A DNA stretch of 64,000 nt from Asterella californica (Eukaryota > Streptophyta > Marchantiopsida > Marchantiales > Aytoniaceae). The notes under the pieces are model-generated. The model searched no databases, was not told the DNA's origin, and saw only the letters and a list, made by a program, of their open reading frames with translations. Position numbers and translations under genes: made by a program. This document shows positions 22,525-31,908 of this stretch, piece by piece; the stretch's first letter is position 1; each line of letters opens with the position of its first letter. Where the stretch lies: contig JAYKYS010000010.1 in NCBI GenBank assembly GCA_036924285.1, positions 5,766,001 through 5,830,000 of the forward strand, in the 5' to 3' direction.

Positions 22525-23907
22525 TCATACCACTTCTTCCTCATCTTCTTCTTCGGGAGTCTCCCCCTCGGGCTCTACGCTCTCATGTGGACTCTCCTCT
22601 TGATCTTGAGAGAGATCAAACTCGACACTGATCTCCTCAATGTCTGGGTCTTCATCTCGTCGCTTAAAGAGTTTTATCCGTTTTCCTGCAATCGGAACTT
22701 TAAGCCGTGCACCATCCAACTCACGTAGTACGTATGTGGAGTTGTCATGAATACGAACAACCACGTAAGGCCCAAACCAGCGTTTAGAAAACTTTCTCAA
22801 CGCTCTATGTTGGTTATCCAAGCTGCTATCATATACCAACACCCAATCCTCTTCCTGGATCTTCTTAGGTCGTAGTCGATGTCGCTTATCAAATCTGTCT
22901 TTGTTCTTCAAGCGAGCTTTTTGTAACCGTTCCAGAGCTAGCTCTACATCCTCTGGTCTCCGCTCCAACTGACGAATCCTAAGAGCGAGAAGATCCTCTC
23001 TAGAGAGATTATCTTCCCAAGGTAGAACACTCCAAGTAGGTATTTGCTCTTCGATAGGCATGATCGGTTTTTGCCCTTGCATTAGTTCTGCTGGCATGTA
23101 TCCGGTCACCGAGCTATGAGTTGTACGATCGGCCCATAGAGCAAATGGTAGAAGCCTTGGCCATTCTCTCACCCTTCCGTTGCAAGCTTTCACAATCGCT
23201 TTTCTGATGGGAGGATGACCACGCTCACTCTTCGCATTTCCTTCTGGGTTGTAAGCCATGGTAAGAGCTAACTTGATTCCCCGCCTCTTGAAGAACATAT
23301 CAACTTCGTGAGCATTCAGTTCTCCGCGGTCTGCTGTAATTTTCCCAACACATCCGTATCTGCAGATCACATCTTCAAGTAGAAATCTGCACACCCCTTC
23401 TGTAGTGTTTGTGCGCAGAGCGCGTCCTTCGACTTGGTTCGATAGATCCTCCCGTGCCAAAACCAAGTATCTCATCTGCCATATCCCAACCGGCATCGTA
23501 ACCAGATCTACTACCCACTTGTAATGCATTGCAAGTGGATACGTAGGATGAAGCTCATCTCGATGTCGGATGTCAGAGTACATCTGACAAGTTACACACG
23601 TCTCCACAAATCGCACTACATCTCTGTACATGTTACGCCACCAATATCTCTCTTTGAGTTTGGTAAAGGTGGCATAAATACCCCGATGTCCAGCCCATAA
23701 GCTCTCATGGAATTCTTGAATGAGCTGGGTTTGCATCTCTTGCTTACACACAACCCGTTGCGGCATCTCGCCACTCCGCTTGGCGCGCTTCCACAGATAG
23801 CCCCCTTGTTGTATGTAGTTGTAAGCCTTCCTCCTGATCTGTTTGAACTGAGCATCATTCCATTCTGGTTGCTTGGTCAGCGAACCAAGATAACGCCCAA
23901 TGTCTAA
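22525..23907 (-). pseudogene. E5 integrase
   Basis: Same frame as RT. Zinc finger: EFHESLWAGH...CVTCQ. Catalytic core: first Asp in KWVVDLVTMP, second Asp in ITADRGEL, Glu in NAKSERGHPP. The C-terminal part has EEDWVLVYDSS, KRWFGPYVVVRIHDNSTY and LKVPIAGKRIKLFKRR, then an acidic tail ending EEEVV. There is no chromodomain. The first codons of this segment follow a TGG-to-TGA stop (23908) within EEEWLDIGRYL. From 23766 down the 413 residues are intact. It is homologous throughout to the E6 integrase (36606-37792). Confidence 0.9.
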
Positions 23908-25977
23908 TCATTCTTCTTCGTATAGCTCCTCCATGAATGAGTTTTGATGCTCCTTCATTCCCTTCTGAGCTCTACAAAAGACGGTCGTGCCTATATCCTC
24001 TGTGTCTTCTGTCAAATCCTCTTCATCCTCATATCTGGCCCTAGACAACATATCTGCTACCGGGTTATCTTTTCCCGCTATGTGTCTAAATTCCGGATTC
24101 AATGACTTGATATAGGCAATCCATCGCAACATAGCGATATCAGGGGTGTTACAATTCGTAATCATCCCTAACAGTGGCAAACAATCCGTCTCCACTATCA
24201 CCGGTGCTCCAATCAAATAGTCCTTCTCAACTTTCATCGCAGTAACTACCCCTCATAGCTCTCACTTTACTTGTGGGTAGTTTCGCTGTCGTTCACTCAA
24301 CACTTTGACTCCAAATCTGATTGCAAACCGGTTTCCATCCTCATCATCTTGTCCCACTGCCCACCCAATGGCTATCGGACTTGTATCAACCGTGATTATC
24401 ACGTGTTTGCCATCTTCATAACTCACCCTTCGTAGCACAGGTGGAGAAGACAACAACTGCTTCAGCTTCTGCACCGCTTCGATATGCCTCTCCTCCCATC
24501 TGAACTTCGTGCTCTTCCGTAACAGACCATAGAGTGGATCTGATACATGAGCAAAATGAGGAATCCACACATGATAAAACACGCAAGCTCCTAAGAACCT
24601 TCGCACCTCTGTTGTTGAGCTACATGTGTCCTTCATCCGCTGTATGGCATCCACCTTGTTAGGATCAAGTTTGCGACCAAACCATCCGCATAAGTGCCCC
24701 ACAATCACAACTTCTCGAACTCCAAACGAAGACTTAGCACCAGATAGTGTCAAGTGAACCTCCCTGAGCCGTGATAAAATCTGATCACAATCTAGAATAT
24801 GATCAGCCACAAATTTTCGACACCCCCTCTGATCGACTCTCTCATCCTTCTGCTCCTCTACACATCCTTTGATTGGAATGTCATCTAAGAAAGGCATGGT
24901 CTTCTCCGGGATGAAGTCTCGAAGAACTTTGTTCATCCCGTTCATCATGTGTGCAACAGAATTTGTTGCCCCCTGCGGCAATGTGCACATCCTCACCAAA
25001 CCCAACGGTGTCCTCATAGTAGTGACATCTCTACTCTTTTCAGCAAGCTGAAACTGATCGTATCCAGAGTAAATGTCTCCTATCGAGTAAATGGCTCTAC
25101 CAGCGAATGCTTCAGCAAACTCCCCCACAATAGGTCCGATCCCCATATTTCTGATGGTCACCTGATTCACCGGTTGCATATCCTGAATGAACCGTAGCGC
25201 TCCGCTCTTCTTCGGCACTGTAAACCAGCGGCTGGAATACGGTGCAAACGATGGCTCAAGGATTCTCATCCGCATCTTCTCCTTTAGAAGCTCCATAAGC
25301 TTAGGCAGATGTGCCCTAAGTACGGGAATTGGTCTCAAGTCCCAAGGCGTATGCGATACCGTAAATATGATCATCGGTGCTACAACGCTTGGATCTACAC
25401 ACCCAATATCTGAAGGCTCAAAAGCAAATGTTTTCCCGTGCCTACTTAACATCTCCTTGAACTCCTTTTCCTCAGCAGGTAGAAGAAAATCTGTAGAACC
25501 AACCTTCAACTCCTTAAGCGTAGCTTCTGTAAACTTGTGACCTATCTGATCAGGATACCGTAAGCTCTTCTCCTTTGAGGCTTGTTGAACTCGTTGGTCA
25601 GAGTCGCTAGGTAGCGGTTGAGCAACCGGCTTCACCTTTTTATCCACCGTTTTATACCTGGTCTCAACTCTGACTTCAGGTATCTGGAATGACTCTATAG
25701 CCGAGTAAAGCTCCATAGAACGTATGTAGACAACTTGGTCTTCATTCCCTTGTTCAGCCTTACGAAGTTCTTCCAAAGGTTCATCCAAATCCATCTTCAT
25801 GTAAACGCCCTCTATCTTATCCTCCTCACTAAGCACACCAACCTTTTTTAGATCTTTTTGGGTTCTTTGCACAGCTTTCTTCTCCCATTTCTGAAGATCA
25901 GCAAGCTGTGTATACACAGCAAATCCACTCTCCGAATATCTCACCACTCCTGTACAAAAGGCACTATCCTTCTCCAA
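23908..25977 (-). pseudogene. E5 pol N-terminus, RT and RNase H
   Basis: The protein starts with a region shared with E2 and E6 (ADLQKWEKKAVQR, YKTVDKKVKP, GHKFTEATLKEL, VDPSVVAPMIIFTV). RT: SRWFTVPKKSGALRFIQDMQ, YSIGDIYSGYDQFQL, RTPLGLVRMCTLPQGATNSV, and the catalytic block PFLDDIPIKG near residue 370. RNase H: ITVDTSPIAIGWAVGQ, then VETDCLPLLGMI and NPVADMLSRA. Stops: TGA at 24262 (CGA, Arg) and TGA about 24250 (TGG, Trp), compared with E6 VKRELWGVV. No frameshift. The RT core type differs from the FLDDFCVFG type of E1 and E4. Confidence 0.9.
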
Positions 25978-26021
25978 CGAGAGTACCTTCTCTTGTGTAT
26001 CGGTACCACTATACTCTCGCT

Positions 26022-27203
26022 CTATAGTGGCCCTCTGGAAAAATCCTTAAACTCTTCAGTGACTCTGGGTAGAGACACGCTCCGCAAGTAATCTCGGTTA
26101 CGCTCATGATTAGCAGACACAGTCAAGAACTGTACCGTTGTTTTGCCATCCTGACTCCTGATCCGAGCATAAGCAGAACCGTCATCCAACACCTTAGTCT
26201 CCATCCTTACAGTTGTAATGAATGGTTGACCAAGAATAACCGGATAGGAAGTAGTATCTTGAACAAAGAAGTTTTGTTCAAGTACCACATTCCCTATCTT
26301 CACCTTCACATCCGGACAAGCACCATAGAGTTCTCTTCGTGTGTTGTTTGCTGCTCGGATCATCCAACCATGATCTATATCAACAGGCCATCCACCCTGC
26401 TTGTAGATGTCTTTAGAGACAATATTGATCTCAAATCCATGATCGATGAGAGCAACCACCGGATCTTTCATCTCTCCTACATTCACTAAGGTTTCAGTAG
26501 TGGCTCTTGCCCAATGCCCTCTAGTGTAATGACTAGAGATCTTATCGTCCTCTTCCTTATCCACATCAAACCGAACTTTACGAGTGTTGTAAGAATGAAC
26601 CAACTCTCGCTCCTCTTCCTCTGTAATCACAGTGTCTAGAGCATTGGACACTGCGGTCTCTCCCGTCAATTGTCTCTTCCGCTTGATAATGTCGATGATG
26701 ACATCATGAAACTCCTTCTTCGCAATCCCGAGGATCTCTCGCAAGGTAAACTCAATCTTTGTATTGAGCACCTTCTCCTGCAACACCTCTTTCATGTTGG
26801 TTGCTGCTTCAATGTCTGATTGCAGCTTATACATGAGAGCTTTGCCCTTCTCCCTACCCTTACCCTTCTCTGCACTCCCAGAAGGTAGGACGTCATCCAT
26901 AGCTTCTTCTCGTAGAGGTGCCGTCTCCTGTCGAAGTCTATCTCCTCTTAGTTGCCTCTTGGGAGCCGCTCTCTCCTCACTTGGACCAGCCTCGTCTCTC
27001 CAAACAGCGTCGTAAGTGACAATGGGAAGAACGATAGGATCCGGAGTAGCCATCACCGCAGCCATAAACGACTCTCCCCAATGAGCTACCATAAATACTC
27101 GAAAGTGATCTCGCGGCAGACAATGGATCTTAATGACGAACGGATGCGCAAGTGGAAGATCAGGAGCACGAAAGGGTTCTCCGTTCATGCCTACCACTCG
27201 CAC
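26022..27203 (-). pseudogene. E5 gag C-terminus and DHG protease fused to LTR small ORF1
   Basis: A 393-aa open frame. The first about 68 residues are LTR small ORF1, cut at TYDAVW. The rest begins inside gag at a block matching E6 DDAGPSEERSTPKRQLRG. Later features: a conserved helical segment (MKEVLQEKVLNTKIEFTLRE), then the protease with ALIDHGFEIN (Asp-His-Gly triad) and ILGQPFIT. The join at 26999/27000 is the deletion that removed the primer site and gag N-terminus; that it stays in frame is probably luck. It ends FSRGPL, as in E6, ahead of pol in the -1 frame. Confidence 0.85.
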
Positions 27204-27477
27204 TGCCGCTTACTTCATCCGATGATACTGATCACACCCCACTAGACTTGGATACTCTACACTCTATATCTCAAGCTCCGCACACCTCTCTTCTTATACA
27301 TCAATCTCCCATGTGACGACAAGAGTACTACTCTTATCTCCACTCAGCGAAGAGTACACGGATCGTCCACGTGGAGCCTTATCTTTTGACACGATAAGGT
27401 CCCAGTGGCTCCTCAACACCAAACATGTACGAAGGATATGTGGTGGTTTCACACCCTAGCCAATCCACAACACGACA
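27000..27477 (-). repeat. E5 truncated 5' LTR remnant
   Basis: A 478-bp match to 21982-22459, holding only the outer (U3-side) part of the LTR. The TATA-like box and start of small ORF1 are present; the rest of the LTR and the primer site are deleted. Confidence 0.9.
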
Positions 27478-27481
27478 GCGT

Positions 27482-27996
27482 ATGATTGGGACACGAAATT
27501 GCCATCTGTGTTATGGACTTTCAAGATTTCACCCAAAGTCACGACCCAGAAGACACCCTTCTACCTAACTTATGGCATGACATCTATTGTGCCCATCGAG
27601 TTAGAGGTCCCTACTTACCGGTTAGCCGTAACCGAACGCATGGAAGAAGAGGAAAGCCAGGAGCAGCATCTTCTGAACTTCGTAGAGTTCGAAGAAGACA
27701 GGAATGCAGCTTTGGAGAAGACGTACGAAGTACAAGCGCAACGTAAGGTGAACTATGATGGCAAGCTGAAGAAGGTGACCGTCGTAGATGGGGACTTGGT
27801 TCTTCTCTATGACAATCGACATCTTAAGTTCTTCGGGAAACTTCATCTTCGCTGGATGGGTCCTTACCGCGTCTTGGAAGTCTTCACCAATGGTTCTTTG
27901 CAGTTGGAAGAGTTAGATGGTACTTTGATGACCACTCGTGTAAATGGGTGGCGCGTCAAGAAGTACTGGACGCGAACAGAAGTACTGAAGCGCTGA
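27482..27996 (+). pseudogene. E1 integrase C-terminal part
   Basis: Follows E5 in the correct frame and is open to its own stop (TGA 27994-27996). It holds the end of the catalytic core (KTPFYLTYGMTSIVPIELE, a standard gypsy motif) and the C-terminal domain: QRKVNYDGKLKKVTVVDGDLVLLYD, LRWMGPYRVLEV and VNGWRVKKYW. No chromodomain. This is the undamaged end of an otherwise broken pol. Confidence 0.88.
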
Positions 27997-28301
27997 TGTT
28001 TGCGGGGACGCAAACATGTGAGGGTGGACGTATGTGGTGCCACAAATTACAAGATTCACGAATTTTTGAAATTTTTGAGATTAATAACTTGTTTGTATAA
28101 CTGAAGAAGCGTTGTTACTTAAGATTACGCCTTCCTTAGAAGGAAGATGATCTTATGAGCTATTTGTAATAATAAGTTGACTTCTTCGGAAGACGACCGT
28201 CTTCCGGGAAGCGTCTTCTCGATGATGTCTCTAGAAGACGACGGAAGACACGTATCTTCCGGAAGACGGCAACCGCGGAAGCTTAACCACGTCAGAAGTA
28301 G
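27997..28301 (+). other. Gene-free stretch after E1 pol
   Basis: Contains a purine-rich GTGAGGGTGGACG (about 28019-28031) followed by TGTGGTGCC, which could be a polypurine tract and LTR start, then AT-rich DNA, then dense GAAGAC/GTCTTC motifs (28190-28270). No repeat partner was found in the window, so no LTR is claimed. Confidence 0.35.
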
Positions 28302-29570
28302 GTGCACCTACCAGGTAGCAAGGAGGACATGCAAGGAAGGAACGAGTGGAAGATCGAATCTTACCGGGAGCCGAAGAAGCGACTTCTGGCGAAGCTGTTT
28401 CTGCATCTCTTTTCCAAGGGGGAAGCGCAGAAGACGAGGTACCTTGGAGATCAAGACGTGGAGTTCTTGGAAGCAGTGTGGGAGGAAGGAGTGCCCGTCA
28501 ACTGGAGCTCATTCTTCCATATATATGTATAGGCGGAGCTAGCGTACTTAGGTACCCCGGCGGGAGGACAATTGACATCTTTCCTCTGTTACTTGTACGT
28601 AGTCATGGGGGATCTCACGGAAGGTCAGTTGGTGAAGTATGGACCAACAGAGCAACATGAGGCGAAGGAGGAGACCTCGGAAGAAGACGACCGAGCAGCA
28701 GCCGCAACTCCCCCTCCCACTCTGATGCCGCAGTTGAGGCCCGGCACTCATCAGAAGACGCTTTTGGTGCGGGAAGATGACTCCAGTGGGTCGAAAGACG
28801 CCACGCCTCCGAGGAAGATGGGTCCTAGAAGTGTACCTAGGAAGACCACCTCCCTCATTCATTCGGGATCGGAGTCTGACTCGCAGGAAGAGCCGCTGAG
28901 TACCCGCTTCTGATGAGGGAAGATGACTCCAGTGGGTCGGAAGACGCCACGCCTCCGAGGAAGATGGGTCCTAGAAGTGTACCTAGGAAGACCACCTCCC
29001 TCATTCATTCGGGACCGGAGTAGAAGACCGCTTCTGCAACACGAAGGAGTCTTCTGAAGACTCTAGAAGACGAAGGATGGATGGATGGATACTCCTACTG
29101 CGATGCGAGGAAGCGCAGTAAAGAGGACCGCTTCTATCATGGAGAGAGATCTTCCACCCCGGAAGATGAGAAGAGTAGCTTCTTCCCGTGTGCAGAAGCT
29201 GAAGACCATTGTGGTAGAAGAGGCATCCTTGCCTCTGGAAGACAAGGTTGACACCTCCAATCGAATTGTGGAGATGAACCTGTCTTCCACAGGAAGAAGA
29301 TTGGAAGAGTTCAGTGCCTTCTTCCACTCAAAGATCCAGTCAATTATAGAGTTGCTGGAGAAGAGAGCGAAGGCTCAGGAGAAGCCCTTACAGCTTGGAT
29401 TCGGTCTGTGCACCTTGATGCGTCAAGAAGAAGGCCAGAAGAAGACAGAAGCGCTGGAAGCTAGTCTCCGCACCACAGAGAAGCTCGTAGCGAGGTACAA
29501 GGCGGAAGCAGCCGCTTCTGCCAAGGAGCTGACCCAACTGAAAAAGGACAACCAAGAGTTGCAGGCGCGT
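28302..29570 (+). pseudogene. E1 additional ORF (N-terminal and coiled-coil part), unknown
   Basis: Frame 28302-28913 reads a compact, possibly folded region (LAKLFLHLFSKGEAQKTRYL, VEFLEAVWEEGVPVNWSSFF, then after a TAG at 28530 in place of Trp, AELAYLGTPAGGQLTSFLCY), then an acidic Ser-rich tail. A 146-bp tandem duplication shifts the frame. From 29085 a Lys/Glu/Gln-rich coiled coil begins (RRLEEFSAFFHSKIQSIIEL, then heptad-like ELTQLKKDNQELQAR) and continues past the E6 insertion at 45783. It lies after integrase, where env-like or extra ORFs occur in some plant gypsy elements, but it could be gag of a neighbouring element. No family recognised. Confidence 0.5.
28771..29022 (+). repeat. Tandem duplication, 146-bp period, about 1.7 copies
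   Basis: Positions 28771-28876 recur at 28917-29022 with two differences. The period is not a multiple of three, so the duplication breaks the surrounding ORF. Just downstream is a (GGAT)4 microsatellite at 29075-29090, which may account for the return to the original frame. Confidence 0.9.
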
Positions 29571-29781
29571 TGTCGTGTTGTGAGACGTCTCACATGTGAA
29601 TTCAGTGTAGAACGGATGTTGTGTTTTCTTTTGTGTTCGGTGAACCTTTTGTGTAGTTCGCATGAGAGGGTATTAGGTGTCACGTTCACAGAGATCTGGA
29701 TGTGAGATCGCACGATAACAAGATGTGTCGACTCAATGATCCGTGAACGTTCGCGTGAATGGCTCTTGTTGTCAAACATAG

Positions 29782-29789
29782 GTATAAGA
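29782..29789 (+). promoter_or_regulatory. E6 LTR TATA-like box
   Basis: GTATAAGA, about 210 nt into the LTR and about 105 nt before the start of small ORF1. The E5 LTR has TATAAGA at an equivalent distance (about 95 nt) from its ORF1. Confidence 0.45.
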
Positions 29790-29889
29790 TAGTGGGTTGG
29801 GGTTTGTAAGGCATTCTTCTTTGGGGGTAGTTTTCATGAGTGTCTCTTAGTGTCTTACGTGATAAGAAGGAGCGGCAGGAGTTGTATTC

Positions 29890-30105
29890 ATGGATGGAGG
29901 ACTGAATCGAGTTCCAAATCTGTCATTTCCGAACCCGTTTCATATCAAGCTTCACTTGATCCACCGCGATCACTTTCGACAGTGGTTCGTCGCCTACTTT
30001 GGAGAAGAGTTCATGGGGAGGATGATGGACTCGCCTACTCCGGTGATCTTACCAATCGTCACGTATGGAGAGGACTGGGACTTGACAGTGTACATCTTAC
30101 TTTGA
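29890..30105 (+). CDS. LTR small ORF1 of E6 (71 aa), unknown function
   Basis: ATG start at 29890, stop TGA at 30103-30105. Blocks: FHIKLHLIHRDHFRQWFVAY (residues about 16-36), FGEEFMGRMMDSPTPVILPI (about 37-56), and the end WDLTVYILL. It matches E5 ORF1 through the same blocks, with most differences at third codon positions. It has no signal peptide; the Leu/Tyr-rich end is too short for a sure membrane helix. In the 3' LTR copy a TGG has become TGA (44000-44002). It should be the first ORF on an LTR-driven transcript. Function unknown. Confidence 0.65.
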   Translation: MDGGLNRVPNLSFPNPFHIKLHLIHRDHFRQWFVAYFGEEFMGRMMDSPTPVILPIVTYGEDWDLTVYILL

Positions 30106-30114
30106 CAAGGACCA

Positions 30115-30318
30115 ATGGACTTGAATTATCCAGCCAACATCCCTTTCAACGTCTGGGTGGATGTTCGATGTCACTGTCGGCGGAAGATCAATCATCGTGC
30201 GTGGATCGCAAGGAACTTTGGCGAGGAGTACTGTAATCAAGTGATGGCTTCTCCATTTCCTTTTGTAGTACCTTTCATTGTAAATCGGTTCCAGGTCGTC
30301 ATCTTGACCTTGTATTGA
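30115..30318 (+). CDS. LTR small ORF2 of E6 (67 aa), unknown function
   Basis: Starts 9 nt after ORF1 stops. Blocks: YPANIPFNVWVDVRCHCRRK, then ARNFGEEYCNQVMASPFPFV, then VPFIVNRFQVVILTLY. It is similar to E5 ORF2 along its length and, more weakly, to ORF1 (same order: N-terminal PF.. segment, basic middle, FGEE, ASP.P, VP.., hydrophobic end). Tight spacing suggests one transcript with reinitiation, or a former single gene. Intact in both E6 LTRs (also 44039-44242). Confidence 0.62.
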   Translation: MDLNYPANIPFNVWVDVRCHCRRKINHRAWIARNFGEEYCNQVMASPFPFVVPFIVNRFQVVILTLY

Positions 30319-31856
30319 ATCTTAAGTGTTAAGTATGATCTCTATAGTTTGACGAGTGTAATTAACTAAGGTTGGGGCCAATGCCTTGAAGGCATGAGAA
30401 GGGTAGTAAGGTTATAGTTGTTCTAGGGTACCAAGTAGAGGACAAAAGAGGTTTCCAGATCTGTTTCTTATTGGTCTATTTTCGACCAATCAACGCAATT
30501 CCAGATCTGCAGACGGCTTTAGGGTTTTGGAGGTCTTCCCGGGGGTCATTTGAGGAGTGAGTGGTCTTGTTGGAAAGCTCTCGAGACGGGCTACACTCTG
30601 GAGACAAAGATCAGGCGATTTGGAATTCTGAGGAGAGAGTGATGGACTTTGAAAGTCAGGGGGTCAAATCGGTACCCCAAGCCACGTTTTGGAGTGATCC
30701 GGGAGTTTGAGAGATGATCTTTAGGAGCTGTCAAGAGGATCGAGTAGTTCACTCCGTGCTGGTTGTATTGATGTAAAACAATCCTACATTTGGGTTGGAT
30801 TTGCTCCTGAAATGATCGATTGAAGTTGGCTGTTACAGTTGAGAGGTATGAGTAAAACCGCTTTCTTTGGATTCAAAGCTTGAGTTGCTCCGTGCACATG
30901 GGATTGGATCTCTGAGTGAAACTTTCCAGGATGAGAGTGTGCCCTATCAGCTAGTCACATGTGGAATTTCAGTTCAATTGGGTAAGAGAATGTGTGGAGA
31001 TCTAGGATTTTGGCCATCGAGATCTGTAAAGCTCATAAGTTAGCACAGGCGGGTGGCTTGATTCATCGCGGACAGTTGGGTTCAGATCTGAGACTGAAAT
31101 TTCATACAGTAGTAGAGAAGGGTCAGAGGGGATGTCCTGTGAAGTTTGAGCCTGATTGGATAATCGAGGTGAAGGCACGAGATTGTCAAAGTTCAATTTG
31201 CAGCGAGACGAGAAAGACGTAGAGAGATTTTGCTTAAATCTCTTGGTTGGAGTTGAACAAAAAACGACTTGAAGATGGGAGGTGTGCTTCTTGGAGGTGT
31301 CATGTGGATGACAAGGAGGCTGTGTTGTGAGATTGGTACGGCGATCACGCTCAGTGGAGGTGCCACGTCTTGCTGAAGCTGAGGTACCGTTATCCTCGGT
31401 GTCACGCCCCGAGTTTCTAGCTGTTTGCTGCCGATATGTCTTGTATCGTTGGGAAGCTTGTGTAGTAGGCGGTCCTTGCTGTGGACATCTTCCTGAGCAA
31501 AATCGTATCAGCGAACAATAGAAGGTCAGAGTCTACAATTTAGGTAGTTTGTCGAGAAGAAGTAGTGAAGCGGATGTTGATGAGAGATTGTATGAGAAGT
31601 GCTTGGGATCTAAAGCAGACACGTACCGTGTATGAGCCTTGCCTTTATCTAGAGTGGAATCAAGCTCCGAGTCATTTGTGTGATGCACATGTGTTGCACT
31701 TGGGTCAAGTTAGCTCACTAGTAACCTACAAAAAAGACTGATAGATTAGATAGTGAGAGCATAAGTTTTCATTAGTTAGGTCGTAGATCCAGTTGTATCT
31801 CTCTACAGCCAGATACCCCGTGTATTCCCAGACCATATTTCACGCCCTACGACAGT

Positions 31857-31874
31857 TGGTGAACTCGACGTGAA
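31857..31874 (+). promoter_or_regulatory. E6 primer-binding site
   Basis: TGGTGAACTCGACGTGAA, two nt after the LTR end. The identical 18 nt form the primer site of E7 (minus strand, 41382-41399). Primer tRNA not identified. Confidence 0.7.
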
Positions 31875-31908
31875 ACGTCTGGGGTTGAGAGATACGTTTT
31901 TTCCAATC

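Larger units (their letters stand above)
20118..27477 (-). mobile_element. E5: Ty3/gypsy element, TGTCG lineage, 5' end deleted
   Basis: Complete 3' LTR (20118-22459), pol, part of gag-protease, and a 478-bp remnant of the 5' LTR (27000-27477). TSD GCGT (20114-20117 and 27478-27481); collapsing it joins E1 integrase coding (NHAYDWDTKLPS). A deletion removed the inner 1864 bp of the 5' LTR, the primer site and the gag N-terminus. LTR ends are TGTCG...CGACA. Domains and order match E6 closely; pol is broken by several nonsense codons. Confidence 0.92.
29571..31854 (+). repeat. E6 5' LTR (2284 bp), encodes two small ORFs
   Basis: Starts TGTCGTGTTGTGAGACG and ends CTACGACA. It is long for a gypsy LTR, and two short conserved ORFs occupy 29890-30318. 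The remaining 1.5 kb has no coding signal that I trust. Confidence 0.95.

Noticed and set aside
28034..28301. 3' LTR of E1 starting TGTGGTGCC
   Set aside because: A purine run precedes it, but no partner copy or LTR end was found, and E1-type motif density continues far beyond. Kept only as an alternative.
28302..28862. Bacterial-type secreted or membrane genes in overlapping frames
   Set aside because: The alternatives are shadow frames; context and motifs are eukaryotic retrotransposon.
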